Shown here: positions 7,517-17,293 of the stretch, piece after piece
How positions within the stretch are numbered: the stretch's first letter is position 1
Layout: every line of letters starts with the position of its first letter
Assembly: GCA_029940475.1 (NCBI GenBank)
Contig: JAPYUT010000028.1
Span: forward strand, 10,563-48,974
Direction: 5' to 3'
Length of the DNA: 38,412 nucleotides
Source of the DNA: Verrucomicrobiales bacterium
GTDB lineage: Bacteria > Verrucomicrobiota > Verrucomicrobiia > Verrucomicrobiales > DEV007
The notes under the pieces: generated by a model
Told to the model about the DNA's origin: nothing
Database searches by the model: none
The model's input: the letters and a program-made list of their open reading frames with translations, nothing else
Program-made: the position numbers and the translations under genes

Positions 7517-10500
7517 TCAAGAGAGGATGTATTCCAGATCCTCATTACTAAGGGACTCCATTAAAGGGCATTCATCGTCAAGGGCAACATCGGCAACATA
7601 ACGTTTGCGAGCCTGTAATTGCAGCATCTTTTCCTCGATAGATCCGCCGGCGATCAACTTGTAGGAAGTTACCGTGCGCGTTTGTCCAATGCGGTGCGCT
7701 CGATCTGTAGCTTGCGCTTCGACTGCTGGATTCCACCACGGATCGAAGTGTATTACGGTATCTGCTTTGGTGAGGGTAAGCCCATATCCGCCGGCTTTTA
7801 GTGACATCAGGAATATCGGGATAAGGCCTTCATCAGATTGGAATGCTTGGACCTGCGCTGCCCTCTTCTCAACTGTCTGAGAACCGTCAAGATAACAATA
7901 TCTCAATCCGGAAGAATCCAAATATTCACGGATAAAGTTCAACATGGAGACAAATTGTGAGAAAATAAGAATTTTGTGACCTTCGGCAAGCGACTTTCCA
8001 ATTAGTGTATCAAGGGTTGAAAGTTTTGCTGAATAACCGCCCGGCAATTGATTCTCAATAGCTGATTTGCCGGCAGTTTCAGTTAAAATCCGAGATAACC
8101 CTTCACGATCGAGTGCCCCTTGAGAGCTTAAAGATTTGAACATGTCGCCACCGTTGATCAAGCGTAGATCACAACAGATCTGCCGTAATCGCAGAAGCAA
8201 TACCAATACCTCCATCCTTTGAGAGCTTTGCGTTAATGACTTACGCATGTTTTTAAAAGTATTTCTACTGAAACCCAGAACCTGTTCATACACGCGTCGC
8301 TGTTCAGGGCTCAGCTCACAATAAATCACCCTTTCGATTTTGGCTGGGAGTTCAGTCGCCACATCTACCTTGTTTCTCCGGAGCATGAAAGGCACTAGTT
8401 TGCGTCTAAGTCGCCTTGTTTTCTTGGCAGTCCCATCCCCGTAAAGTGCCATGAATTTTTCCCGGCTTGGTAGATAACTAGGATTTACAAAATTCATAAT
8501 TGCCCACAAGTCCTGAATGGAATTTTCCATCGGGGTGCCGGTCAACGCAATTCTTGCGCGTGCTGAGATTTTGGAAATATTTTTAGCCGTTTGTGTCTTG
8601 GGATTTCTCAAGTGAGATGCTTCGTCAGCAACCGCCAATGCAAAAGTAATGGGAGGATACCTTGAGACATCTCTGGAAAGCGCCCCATAACTGGTAATTA
8701 CCAGATCGGCTGATGCCATATCATCAAAATACCTCGCACGATTTGAACCTTGAAGGACAAGAACGGACTTGGAGGGTAAAAACCGGGCAATCTCCTGTTC
8801 CCACATCCTAATCAGTGAAGTAGGACAAATGATGATGCAGGAATTTACAAGTTCCTCCCGATTGCCTGAATTCTTACTTTCCTGTGATTCACCCTCAAGC
8901 AACGCCACCAGTGCTAGTATCTGGACTGTTTTCCCAAGTCCCATTTCATCCGCCAGAACGGCACCGTATTCTCTTGATGTGCGTGAATACAGCCACTGCA
9001 GACCAAATTTCTGATAATCTCGTAATTCTCCACAAAAAGCAGAAGGCTGATTGATGCCGGATCCGCCCGATTCACACAACGTCCCATTATCGAAAAAATC
9101 AGCAGCAAATTCTTCAAAGAACAATTTATTAGCCGAGCGCACAGTCCTTCCTTGATTGTGATTGCCATCGTGCTCGACATCTGCATCGCCCATTACTTCA
9201 AACAAGCTCTCTATATCTTCTCGATCGAAAGCCGCGAGCCCTCCTCCGGGGAGCTTGATTCTGCAGCGACCAGTTTGAAGTAATCTACGGATCTCCTTTT
9301 CAGGTACACAGCACCCCTCGTCTGTTGCAAATTTCAGATCAAAGCTCAACCAGTCATTTCCCTGTCCCAGGGCAATCGCTTTCGGCCTGACCTTCTCAAT
9401 ATCTCTTGAGATTTCTGTAAACCGAGGACCGATATCAACATTCCATTCCGGGTCAAGCTCAAGCTTGTCAAGGGGACCTGCATAGAAGGCAAGTATCGCG
9501 TCTTCGCCAACAACTTTGGCCTTAAATACCTCTTCGCGACCGGGTTCCAACCCGGTGGAAATCTGGGACGAAGATGTGATTTCTCCCGGAAGCTCAAGCT
9601 TGCGCCATTCATCCACGCCAAGCATTTTAAAAACACGAGCATGAAACTGTAAATTCATGCTCTCGCCTGCCTGGTAGAAGAATGCCATCTTAAGATCAAG
9701 TTGCCTCAGGGAACCTTCTACTTTGAGTGAAATACTGGGAACTCCTGGAACGACACGAAGCGATTCGCTTAAGCCTTCTGAACATTCCATGTGGAACACA
9801 AGATTTAACTGCTCAACCTCATTACTCAACCACTGTCGTGTCACTTCCAGTCGAGTTGATTTCGCGGCACTCTCAAAAAGCATTGCCAACACTTTCCGGC
9901 ATGACTTGGTAAGTGTTGAAAAAAGAGTGGGGATAACAAGATGATCACGGTGACGAAAGATCCAGCAATCACTTTCGTCAGACAACAGCACAGTTTGCGG
10001 CAACTCTGGAAGTTCAAGGGTCACCATCTCTGCGATATCTGAAGATTCTGAAAGCCGGATTGGAATTCTTGCAGGAATTTCAGCCACGCGTGTTGGTGGC
10101 CACAGGCCTTGATCCCTGTCGACATTGTCGCCTCCCCATACTCCACCCTGAAACGCGGATAATAATTGTAGAAACTGAGGTTGTCCGATTTCCACTACCT
10201 GAGTAGATTCAGAAAAACGAATTTTCCAATCATTAAGGATCTCAATAATTTTATTTTGAATTTTAACATCGACTCGATCTTTTTTCCCTACCCTGCAGAG
10301 TGTCACAGGAAAGAGTGACCGCTCACTGATGTCTTTTGGGCCGAACATCGGCAAGGGAAACCAGTGTAATTTCGTGTAATTAATAGTTTCTATTTTATTA
10401 TCAAGGACTTCCGCGTTATCTTCACCAATTTGTAATGCCCTTTCCTTCAGCGCCAACAAAGCCACCGCAACTGAATGTTTGCAAATTTGCCCGTCTCTGC

Positions 10501-10735
10501 TTGAAATCATGCAATTACAAAGATTCTCAGCTTCGCTGAGAGAATGGATTATCAAACCGGAAACATACCGGCGTCTACCTTCAGTCACTGATCCCTTGAG
10601 ACGGCAAGGCTCACCCTCATTCATGCCCTGTTCAATGGATGCAGTTGTCACGGAACCTGCACTAACCAGGATCCGGGCTTGTTTGACTGCCTGCCATCCC
10701 GCCAAGTCAGGAAGGTCTTTTGCGGATATTTGCAT
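7517..10735 (-). CDS. SNF2-family DNA helicase/translocase with SWIM zinc finger
   Basis: 1072 residues. A SWIM zinc finger lies near the N terminus as C-x-C-x9-C-x-H (C73, C75, C85, H87). A long poorly conserved middle region follows, then a two-lobed SNF2 ATPase. Lobe 1 shows LADEMGLGKTVQ (Walker A/motif I), CPTSLIRMWEQE, VADEAS (motif II, with Ser as the fourth residue) and LTGTPMENS (motif III). Lobe 2 shows FSQFVSMLNF, LDGSQ, LMSLKAGGYGLTLT, DPWWNP and ATDRAHRIGQ (motifs IV-VI). Bacterial proteins of this design are ATP-driven double-stranded DNA translocases, often linked to repair or to displacing RNA polymerase; the exact role is not known here. It starts 95 bp from parA in the divergent direction. 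There are no defence-system neighbours, so I read it as a housekeeping copy. Confidence 0.92.
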   Translation of the reverse strand: MQISAKDLPDLAGWQAVKQARILVSAGSVTTASIEQGMNEGEPCRLKGSVTEGRRRYVSGLIIHSLSEAENLCNCMISSRDGQICKHSVAVALLALKERALQIGEDNAEVLDNKIETINYTKLHWFPLPMFGPKDISERSLFPVTLCRVGKKDRVDVKIQNKIIEILNDWKIRFSESTQVVEIGQPQFLQLLSAFQGGVWGGDNVDRDQGLWPPTRVAEIPARIPIRLSESSDIAEMVTLELPELPQTVLLSDESDCWIFRHRDHLVIPTLFSTLTKSCRKVLAMLFESAAKSTRLEVTRQWLSNEVEQLNLVFHMECSEGLSESLRVVPGVPSISLKVEGSLRQLDLKMAFFYQAGESMNLQFHARVFKMLGVDEWRKLELPGEITSSSQISTGLEPGREEVFKAKVVGEDAILAFYAGPLDKLELDPEWNVDIGPRFTEISRDIEKVRPKAIALGQGNDWLSFDLKFATDEGCCVPEKEIRRLLQTGRCRIKLPGGGLAAFDREDIESLFEVMGDADVEHDGNHNQGRTVRSANKLFFEEFAADFFDNGTLCESGGSGINQPSAFCGELRDYQKFGLQWLYSRTSREYGAVLADEMGLGKTVQILALVALLEGESQESKNSGNREELVNSCIIICPTSLIRMWEQEIARFLPSKSVLVLQGSNRARYFDDMASADLVITSYGALSRDVSRYPPITFALAVADEASHLRNPKTQTAKNISKISARARIALTGTPMENSIQDLWAIMNFVNPSYLPSREKFMALYGDGTAKKTRRLRRKLVPFMLRRNKVDVATELPAKIERVIYCELSPEQRRVYEQVLGFSRNTFKNMRKSLTQSSQRMEVLVLLLRLRQICCDLRLINGGDMFKSLSSQGALDREGLSRILTETAGKSAIENQLPGGYSAKLSTLDTLIGKSLAEGHKILIFSQFVSMLNFIREYLDSSGLRYCYLDGSQTVEKRAAQVQAFQSDEGLIPIFLMSLKAGGYGLTLTKADTVIHFDPWWNPAVEAQATDRAHRIGQTRTVTSYKLIAGGSIEEKMLQLQARKRYVADVALDDECPLMESLSNEDLEYILS

Positions 10736-10830
10736 TTATCTATGGGACTAACGCGCATGAATCTGCGAGAGTCGCTGCCGAAGATTGATTTTTCCCATAG
10801 GTTAGTGGAAGAAGACTATTATTTATTTTG

Positions 10831-11607
10831 ATGAAGATTGTAGCAATCGCAAATCAGAAAGGTGGGGTTGGTAAAACTACCACTTCTATCAACCTTGCCA
10901 CATGCCTCGCTACACTTGGGAAAGAGCGCGTGTTGCTCATTGATTTGGATCCACAGGCAAATACCACAAGTGGACTGGGACTTACAACACAACCCGGGGA
11001 AAGCCTTTATGAAGTCTTAATTGGCCATGCAAGCCTTGCCTCCAAGGTGACGGCCACCCGCTTCGATAACCTTTCGATCATTCCTTCCGACATGGAGTTG
11101 GCGGGCGTCGAGATTGAATTGGCACAAACCGAGGGCCACCTGACGCGACTCAGGGAGGTGCTTTCCCAATTAAGGGTAGCATCAATGTATGACTGGGTGC
11201 TTCTTGATTGTCCCCCGTCCCTCGGAGTATTGATGACTTCTGCCCTTGCAGCGGCAGACGAATTGCTTATTCCCCTGCAATGTGAATTCTTTGGTCTTGA
11301 AGGACTCGCCAAAATTGTGCATGTCCAGGAGCAGGTCAGGCTTTCCGGGGCAAACCCGGACGGAAGGATTGAAGGAATTGTGATGACGATGTTTGATGGC
11401 AGGACCAACCTTTCAAGGCAAGTGGTGGATCAAGTGCGCGAGCATTTTCCAGAGGAAGTTTATCAAACCGTCATTCGACGCTCGGTCCGCCTCGGAGAAG
11501 CTCCGAGCTTTGGACAGGCTATCATTGAATACAACAGCGCAGGACAGGGCGCAGTCGATTACAGGTCCTTGGCTCAGGAATTCCTGACAAGACATCGGCA
11601 GAAATGA
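10831..11607 (+). CDS. parA: ParA/Soj-family chromosome-partitioning ATPase
   Basis: 258 residues from the ATG at 10831; an in-frame TTG one codon earlier is less likely. It has the deviant Walker A KGGVGKTT at residues 10-17, the switch I region LLIDLDPQANTTSGLG, and Walker B-like WVLLDCPPSLG. It also has the family block EFFGLEGL. In known systems ParA-ATP binds DNA and dimerises, and ParB stimulates hydrolysis to move origin regions. ParB is not downstream as it commonly is: after a 190-bp gap comes secA. I found no parS-like palindrome in that gap. A weak hairpin at 11702-11715 (AGCGG/CCGCT) followed by TTTATT could end the transcript. Confidence 0.92.
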   Translation: MKIVAIANQKGGVGKTTTSINLATCLATLGKERVLLIDLDPQANTTSGLGLTTQPGESLYEVLIGHASLASKVTATRFDNLSIIPSDMELAGVEIELAQTEGHLTRLREVLSQLRVASMYDWVLLDCPPSLGVLMTSALAAADELLIPLQCEFFGLEGLAKIVHVQEQVRLSGANPDGRIEGIVMTMFDGRTNLSRQVVDQVREHFPEEVYQTVIRRSVRLGEAPSFGQAIIEYNSAGQGAVDYRSLAQEFLTRHRQK

Positions 11608-11797
11608 TTAACAACTTCCAATTGCACCTCTCTTACCGCAATCACAATACCAGAGCCTGATCTAAATTGTTTGGATACAGACGTATTTGAGGTTTCCAGA
11701 GAGCGGATTTCCGCTTTATTGCCCACCCCTTCGCAATATCTTTCAGGTTAATGTCGATTACCGACAAACAAACAATTAGTGCTAAGACTTAAACGAG

Positions 11798-14700
11798 ATG
11801 GTTAAATGGTTTCTCCAGAAAATTTTTCACTCGAAACATCAGCGTGAAATTAAACGACTATGGCCAATCGTCCTTGAGATAAACAAGCTTGAGGAAAGTT
11901 TACAGTCACTCAGTGACGAGCAACTACGTGGCAAAACCACCTACTGGCAGTCTGAACTGAGAGCATTGGAACAGCAGGTTGAGGATGAGATTGAAGAATG
12001 GAAACGCAAGGAGACGGAAAAGATAAAATCCGACACCGGCAACCATCAGGCAAAACGTGACCTTGAAGAACAGGCGAGACGCAGAAAACTGGATCGCATG
12101 CCTCAGGTGTACGATGAGCAGTCCGCCTATTTGGAAAAGATATTACCTGAAGCTTTTGCGGTAGTGAAAAACGGGGCGCGGCGAATGATCGGGCATAATT
12201 ACACCGTGTGCGATCAACCCATGACTTGGGACATGATCCACTTTGATGTGCAGTTAATCGGCGGTATCGGACTCCACCGCGGAATGATCGCGGAAATGGC
12301 CACCGGTGAGGGAAAAACCCTGGTTGCCACACTGCCTTTATACCTCAACGCATTATCCGGTCGTGGAGTTCATCTCGTGACAGTGAATGATTACCTCGCG
12401 CGAAGAGATTCAGAGTGGACGGGCGAACTCCTTAAATTTCTTGGGTTAAAGGTAGGATGCCTACAGAACCAAATGCCTCCTTCAGAAAGACGTGAGAACT
12501 ACACCTGTGATGTTACCTACGGCACTAATAGTGAGTTCGGATTTGACTACCTGCGTGATAACGGCATGGCGAATTCAAAGGATGATCAGGTACAACGCGC
12601 TCATCATTATGCAATTATCGACGAAGTGGACTCTGTGTTAATCGATGAGGCAAGAACTCCACTGATCATATCCGGACCGTCAACGGTTTCTAATACTCAC
12701 CAGTATGATCGTTACAAGCCCCTTATTAATCAGTTGGTCAAGAAGCAGAACGCTCTCTGTAATGAAGCGATGAAGGATGCAAAAAAAGCATTTGAAGACG
12801 GTGATGCCGAGGTCGCAGGACGGGAAATGGTCAAGGTTAAATTCGGTCAACCTAAAAACCGGCAGTTACTGCGACTTATGGAGGATCCCGATAACCGCAA
12901 AGTCGGAGAAAAAATTGAACTTGGATTCTATCAGGACACACAGAAAAAAGCCCTCTTTGAGCTTAAGGAGGAATTGTATTTTACTGTCGAGGAACGTTCA
13001 CATGATGCTGATTTAACTGAAAAGGGGCGACAGTTCCTCAACCCTGATGACCCCGATGCATTTGTCCTTCCCGACTTGGCGACTTCCTTCTCGGAAATCG
13101 ACGCAAACGAAGCTCTGTCAACAACCGACAAGGACAAGAAAAAAGACGAACTCCAGAGCAAAATGGATGCTCAGGGTGAACGGATGCACAGTATTTCTCA
13201 ATTACTCAAAGCTTACTGCCTCTATGAGAAAGACGTCGACTATATGGTCACTGACAGCAAGGTAATCATCGTTGATGAGAATACCGGCCGGGAAATGCCG
13301 GGTAGGCGCTGGAGCGACGGCTTGCACCAGGCAGTTGAAGCCAAAGAAGGGGTAAAGCTCGAGCGTGAGACACAGACCCTCGCAACTGTTACAATCCAGA
13401 ACTATTTCCGGCTCTACGAAAAATTGGGTGGCATGACCGGTACTGCCGAAACTGAAGCAGCAGAATTCAGCGACATTTACGCGCTTGACGTTCTACCAAT
13501 ACCTACGCATCGCCCGATAATACGCACTGATCATAACGATCATATATTCAAAACCCGCCGTGAAAAATACCATTCGGTGATTCAACTCATTAAGGAAAGC
13601 CATTCCAAGGGGCAACCTGTGCTTGTCGGCACCGCTAGCGTTGATGCTTCGGAGACAGTGGCCCGCCTTCTAAAACGGGATAAAATTCCACATTCTGTGC
13701 TCAATGCTAAATATCATCGTCAAGAAGCGGAAATCATTCAACGAGCAGGGCAAAAAGGCTCGGTCACAGTATCAACTAATATGGCCGGACGCGGAACCGA
13801 CATTAAGCTTGGTGAAGGGGTCGCAGATGTTGGGGGATTACTGGTGCTTGCCACCGATCGTCATGAATCCAGAAGAATTGATCGCCAACTCCGCGGGCGC
13901 TGCGCCAGGCAAGGCGACCCCGGTGAATCCATTTTTTATATCAGCTTTGAGGATGACTTAATGCGTAATTTCGGGGCAGCCGAGCGTATGACCAAAATGA
14001 TGGACCGCTTTGGCCTGGAGGAAGGGCAGGAACTCCAGCACAAATGGCTAAACCGCTCAGTACAAACCGCACAAAAGAGAGTAGAGCAACGTAACTACCA
14101 GATGCGCAAAAGAGTGCTCGACTTTGACGATGTGATGAATAATCAGCGTGAAGTGGTATACGGTAATCGTAATGACATCATTGACAGCGCAAATCCTCGC
14201 GAACTTATCTATGAAGCAATAGATGAGTCAATTCCCACTAGGATTAACATGTTCCTCGATTCTCCTGATCCCGATGAGGAACAGGATTTTCAAGGTTTGT
14301 TGCAATGGTGTAATGCCACATTTCCGCTTGGGCTCACAGAGCAAAGTGCAGCGTTTGCAACACGCAGCACCGATGACAACGCAGAGTTTCTGACCAGCAA
14401 GGTGAAGAATCTCTACGAGATGAAAACCGGGCACGAGCACGCTGATCATCTTGACGGCCTTGAACGCTCTGTAATGCTTGGTGGAATCGACCGACTCTGG
14501 CAGGAACATCTCTATAATATGGATGCGCTGCGCGAAGGCGTTCATCTGCGGGCTCACGGGCAGAAGGATCCCCTGGTGGAATACAAAACAGAAGCCTTTT
14601 CCATGTTTCAAGAACTGATGGAAAACATCAAGGGTGAGGTTCTTGTTAATTTGTTCCGCAGCACTACAAATCTTGATGCTTTCCACCAGTTCCTGCAAGG

Positions 14701-14911
14701 ATTGCCCATGAATCAGGGAGGTGGCGACATTCCGGGAACCACAACTACTCGCACCAGTAATAGCGGGTCAATGATTCCCTCCGGAGATCCCGATCTTGAA
14801 CCCCGGATCAAGTTGCCGGTTACCCGTACGCAACCTAAAGTCGGCCGCAACGAGCCCTGCCCTTGCGGTAGCGGCAAGAAATTCAAGCAGTGCTGTGCCC
14901 GGTCAGGCTAG
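11798..14911 (+). CDS. secA: Preprotein translocase ATPase SecA
   Basis: 1037 residues, larger than the roughly 900 of E. coli SecA. SecA drives unfolded preproteins through SecYEG. Visible are the Walker A ATGEGKT (about 168-174), [10 protein letters not shown], the Walker B region [33 protein letters not shown] and [17 protein letters not shown]. The helical scaffold region follows, with a C-terminal zinc finger [13 protein letters not shown] (C-x-C-x8-C-C). The extra length comes from a charged N-terminal helix region (about 55-100) and a lysine/glutamate-rich insertion between IISGPS and the [11 protein letters not shown] block. Such insertions occur in SecA of Bacteroidota and Verrucomicrobiota relatives, by my recollection. 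The gene starts at the ATG at 11798 with no strong Shine-Dalgarno. dsbD follows 110 bp later on the same strand. Confidence 0.96.
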   Translation: MVKWFLQKIFHSKHQREIKRLWPIVLEINKLEESLQSLSDEQLRGKTTYWQSELRALEQQVEDEIEEWKRKETEKIKSDTGNHQAKRDLEEQARRRKLDRMPQVYDEQSAYLEKILPEAFAVVKNGARRMIGHNYTVCDQPMTWDMIHFDVQLIGGIGLHRGMIAEMATGEGKTLVATLPLYLNALSGRGVHLVTVNDYLARRDSEWTGELLKFLGLKVGCLQNQMPPSERRENYTCDVTYGTNSEFGFDYLRDNGMANSKDDQVQRAHHYAIIDEVDSVLIDEARTPLIISGPSTVSNTHQYDRYKPLINQLVKKQNALCNEAMKDAKKAFEDGDAEVAGREMVKVKFGQPKNRQLLRLMEDPDNRKVGEKIELGFYQDTQKKALFELKEELYFTVEERSHDADLTEKGRQFLNPDDPDAFVLPDLATSFSEIDANEALSTTDKDKKKDELQSKMDAQGERMHSISQLLKAYCLYEKDVDYMVTDSKVIIVDENTGREMPGRRWSDGLHQAVEAKEGVKLERETQTLATVTIQNYFRLYEKLGGMTGTAETEAAEFSDIYALDVLPIPTHRPIIRTDHNDHIFKTRREKYHSVIQLIKESHSKGQPVLVGTASVDASETVARLLKRDKIPHSVLNAKYHRQEAEIIQRAGQKGSVTVSTNMAGRGTDIKLGEGVADVGGLLVLATDRHESRRIDRQLRGRCARQGDPGESIFYISFEDDLMRNFGAAERMTKMMDRFGLEEGQELQHKWLNRSVQTAQKRVEQRNYQMRKRVLDFDDVMNNQREVVYGNRNDIIDSANPRELIYEAIDESIPTRINMFLDSPDPDEEQDFQGLLQWCNATFPLGLTEQSAAFATRSTDDNAEFLTSKVKNLYEMKTGHEHADHLDGLERSVMLGGIDRLWQEHLYNMDALREGVHLRAHGQKDPLVEYKTEAFSMFQELMENIKGEVLVNLFRSTTNLDAFHQFLQGLPMNQGGGDIPGTTTTRTSNSGSMIPSGDPDLEPRIKLPVTRTQPKVGRNEPCPCGSGKKFKQCCARSG

Positions 14912-15021
14912 AGAATATTAGCCTAACCAAGGGCAACGGTGGTTAAATCCCACCTCTCCAGAGACATCGACCGATGCCGGTAACGCTTTACTAAAAGAAA
15001 GCCCTTCAAGTCACCGCTGCA

Positions 15022-17130
15022 ATGAATCGCCCATCTCAGATCTGCATCACCGCTCTTTTCCTCTGCGTCATATCTTGGACAAGCCCCAGCTTGGCGCAGG
15101 ATCCAGTCTCTCTGGAACTAGTTTCTAATAAGGCTGCGGTTAAACCCGGATCAACATTCCGAGCAGCTGTTAAAGCTAACATTGCCCCAGGGTGGCATAT
15201 CTACTGGAGCAATCCCGGTGAGGCGGGGTTGCCAACTCTTGTAGACTGGAAAATTCCCGAGGGATCCTCAATTACCTCAACACAATACCCCATCCCTCAT
15301 CGCTATGTGCAGAAAATCACTGAAGCAGTCTCACTGGTAAGCCACACTTTTGAGGACGAGGCGTATTTCATAGTGGGAATCACCATACCTCAAACAATCA
15401 AGCCCGGATCAGAAATCATAATCGCCGCGAATGTTGAATGGCAGGCCTGTAAGGAAATCTGCACACCACCAATGACCAGCGCATTGAGTATCTCGATTCC
15501 TGTGGCAGCAGAAAGCGCAAGTTCTTCCCTTGCCGATGCGATCACTCAAGCATGGGACAGTGGGCAGGGAAATACACCAAAGACCACAGTGTCGGCAACA
15601 ATTTCTGATGGTGTAATGCATATTGAAGGAATCCTGCCTGAAGGCAGCAGTGCAGCACAGCCCGGTTCATGGTATCTACCTTCCGTCCCGGATCTTGTAG
15701 CGCCACAGCAAAAGCAGACAATCAGCATCAGTGGGAATACACTGAATATCAGCATCCCTGTCAGCAAAGACTTAGTGATACCTGAAGTTCTCAGCGGGTT
15801 TCTCCTGGGCGCGGACGGAAAGGCAATCCTGCTCACCACTGCCAGCGAAAAACAATACGCCGTCGCCGAAGAGAACCAGGAAAAAGGATTATTACTGTTT
15901 CTTCTTCTCGCACTTGCAGGAGGCGCAATTCTTAACCTCATGCCCTGCGTATTTCCTATCCTCGGTATCAAGATCATGGGCTTTGTGAAACAAGCCGGTG
16001 ATGACAAGGCATCAATCAGAAAGCATGGCTGGGCATTCACTTTTGGTGTCATCAGTTCTTTGTGGCTCCTGGTCGGAATCCTATTTATTGTCCGCCATTA
16101 CGGCGATAGCGCCGGCTGGGGTTTTCAGTTACAGGAACCGGGGTTTATCATTTTCATGATATTCCTTATGTTCGTGTTTGCCTTGAATTTGAGCGGACTT
16201 TTTGAAGTCGGCACCTCACTGATTGGAGTGGGCTCAAAGCTGCAATCCAAGGAAGGCCTTGGCGGCGCATTCTTTTCAGGTGTATTGGCGGTTTTGGTTG
16301 CCACGCCATGCACCGGCCCGTTCATGGCACCGGCACTGGGCTACGCCCTTTCAAAACCTTATCCCGTGGCAATGTTGGTTTTCACAATGCTAGCTATTGG
16401 CTTAGCCCTTCCATACCTGCTGCTCTCCTACTTCCCGGCATTGATTCAGAAATTACCACGACCAGGGCCCTGGATGGAAACCTTCAAGCAATCCATGGCT
16501 TTCCCAATGTTTGCAACGGTCATCTGGCTGCTCTGGATATTCTCTGCGCAAACAAATCCGGCAGCGGTAACCATGGTATTAGCCGCCATGCTTACTGGCG
16601 CCCTAGGGCTCTGGATCTACGGCAAATACTCAACACCAGTGGCAAAAGTTGCAGTAAAGAGGAGTGCCCAGGCTGTGTCAATAATCCTCATTGGCGCCAT
16701 GATATGGCTCGGAACTATCGCTGCCAGGGAAGTCCCCGAGTTTCCCGAAGGTAATACAGTTCACAAATATGGAATTAAATGGGAGGCGTTTGACACTGGC
16801 CGGATCATTGATCTGCGAAAGCAGGGCAAAACAATTTTCCTCGATTTTACCGCAAAATGGTGAGGCCAGTGCCTGAGCAATGAAGCGGTCTGCTTCAAAA
16901 CCAGCAGCAAGGTCAGGAACTTCTTCGCAAAACATCCTGATGTCGTGCCAATGATTGCAGACTGGACTGTCAAGAAACCAGCGATCGCCGACTACCTGCG
17001 AGCCCATGGTCGTGTTGGGATCCCATACTACCAGGTAATCCCGGCGAATCGGGGAAAAATAATTGAACTACCGGCAGTCATTTTCCCCGAGGATATCATC
17101 AAGGCCTTGCAAGAAGCTCTTAAAGGCTAG
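15022..17130 (+). CDS. dsbD: DsbD-type thiol:disulfide interchange protein, probable selenoprotein (in-frame UGA = Sec614)
   Basis: Read through one in-frame TGA (16861-16863), this is a 702-residue DsbD. A conventional reading stops at residue 613. DsbD moves electrons from cytoplasmic thioredoxin across the inner membrane to periplasmic thiol proteins. A signal peptide covers 1-26 (SLAQ). The periplasmic alpha-type domain spans about 27-270 and has WHIYWSNPGEAGLP and a C143-x3-C147 pair. The membrane domain (about 288-590) has the redox cysteines C309 (NLMPCVFP) and C430 (ATPCTGPF). A C-terminal thioredoxin domain then begins TIFLDFTAKW followed by UGA-G-Q-C. Cys-containing relatives have WCxxC here, so UGA replaces the first redox cysteine and C617 is retained. 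The domain continues past the UGA in frame with normal features (ADWTVKKPAI, GRVGIPYYQV with the cis-Pro) to TAG at 17128. A SECIS-like hairpin follows the UGA. A sequencing error or nonsense mutation is the alternative. Confidence 0.88.
16864..16917 (+). promoter_or_regulatory. Candidate bacterial SECIS element in dsbD
   Basis: Directly after the in-frame UGA, positions 16881-16886 (TGAAGC) and 16892-16897 (GCTTCA) form a perfect 6-bp stem. They enclose the pentaloop GGTCT at 16887-16891. The loop starts 23 nt after the UGA, within the distance range known for bacterial SECIS elements, and GGUCU matches the apical loop of the E. coli fdhF SECIS recognised by SelB. A lower stem is possible between CCTGA (16872-16876) and TCAGG (16913-16917). 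The hairpin lies within coding sequence, as bacterial SECIS elements do. The pairing was done by eye and no folding energy was computed. Confidence 0.8.
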
Positions 17131-17293
17131 CGTCACTTTTAACATAATTTAACAGCAGGGATGAAATCCAAGTCGTCGACCGCCTTGATTTTATGTGAAA
17201 GGGCTTAATTAAGCGCCGGGTTAAACAATCAAACCCGCTCATGCTAAATTTACTTGCCGCTACCACAGCGGAAAACAGCGATGCATCGCCACC

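Noticed and set aside
11608..11797. parS site or small gene between parA and secA
   Set aside because: No palindrome resembling the parS consensus and no ORF with a plausible start; only a weak hairpin at 11702-11715.
15022..16863. Truncated DsbD ending at the TGA, followed by a separate short ORF at 16945-17130
   Set aside because: The downstream ORF is in the same frame and continues the thioredoxin domain. The stop lies exactly at a redox Cys codon, and a SECIS-like hairpin follows, so recoding explains it better than truncation. A nonsense mutation is still formally possible.
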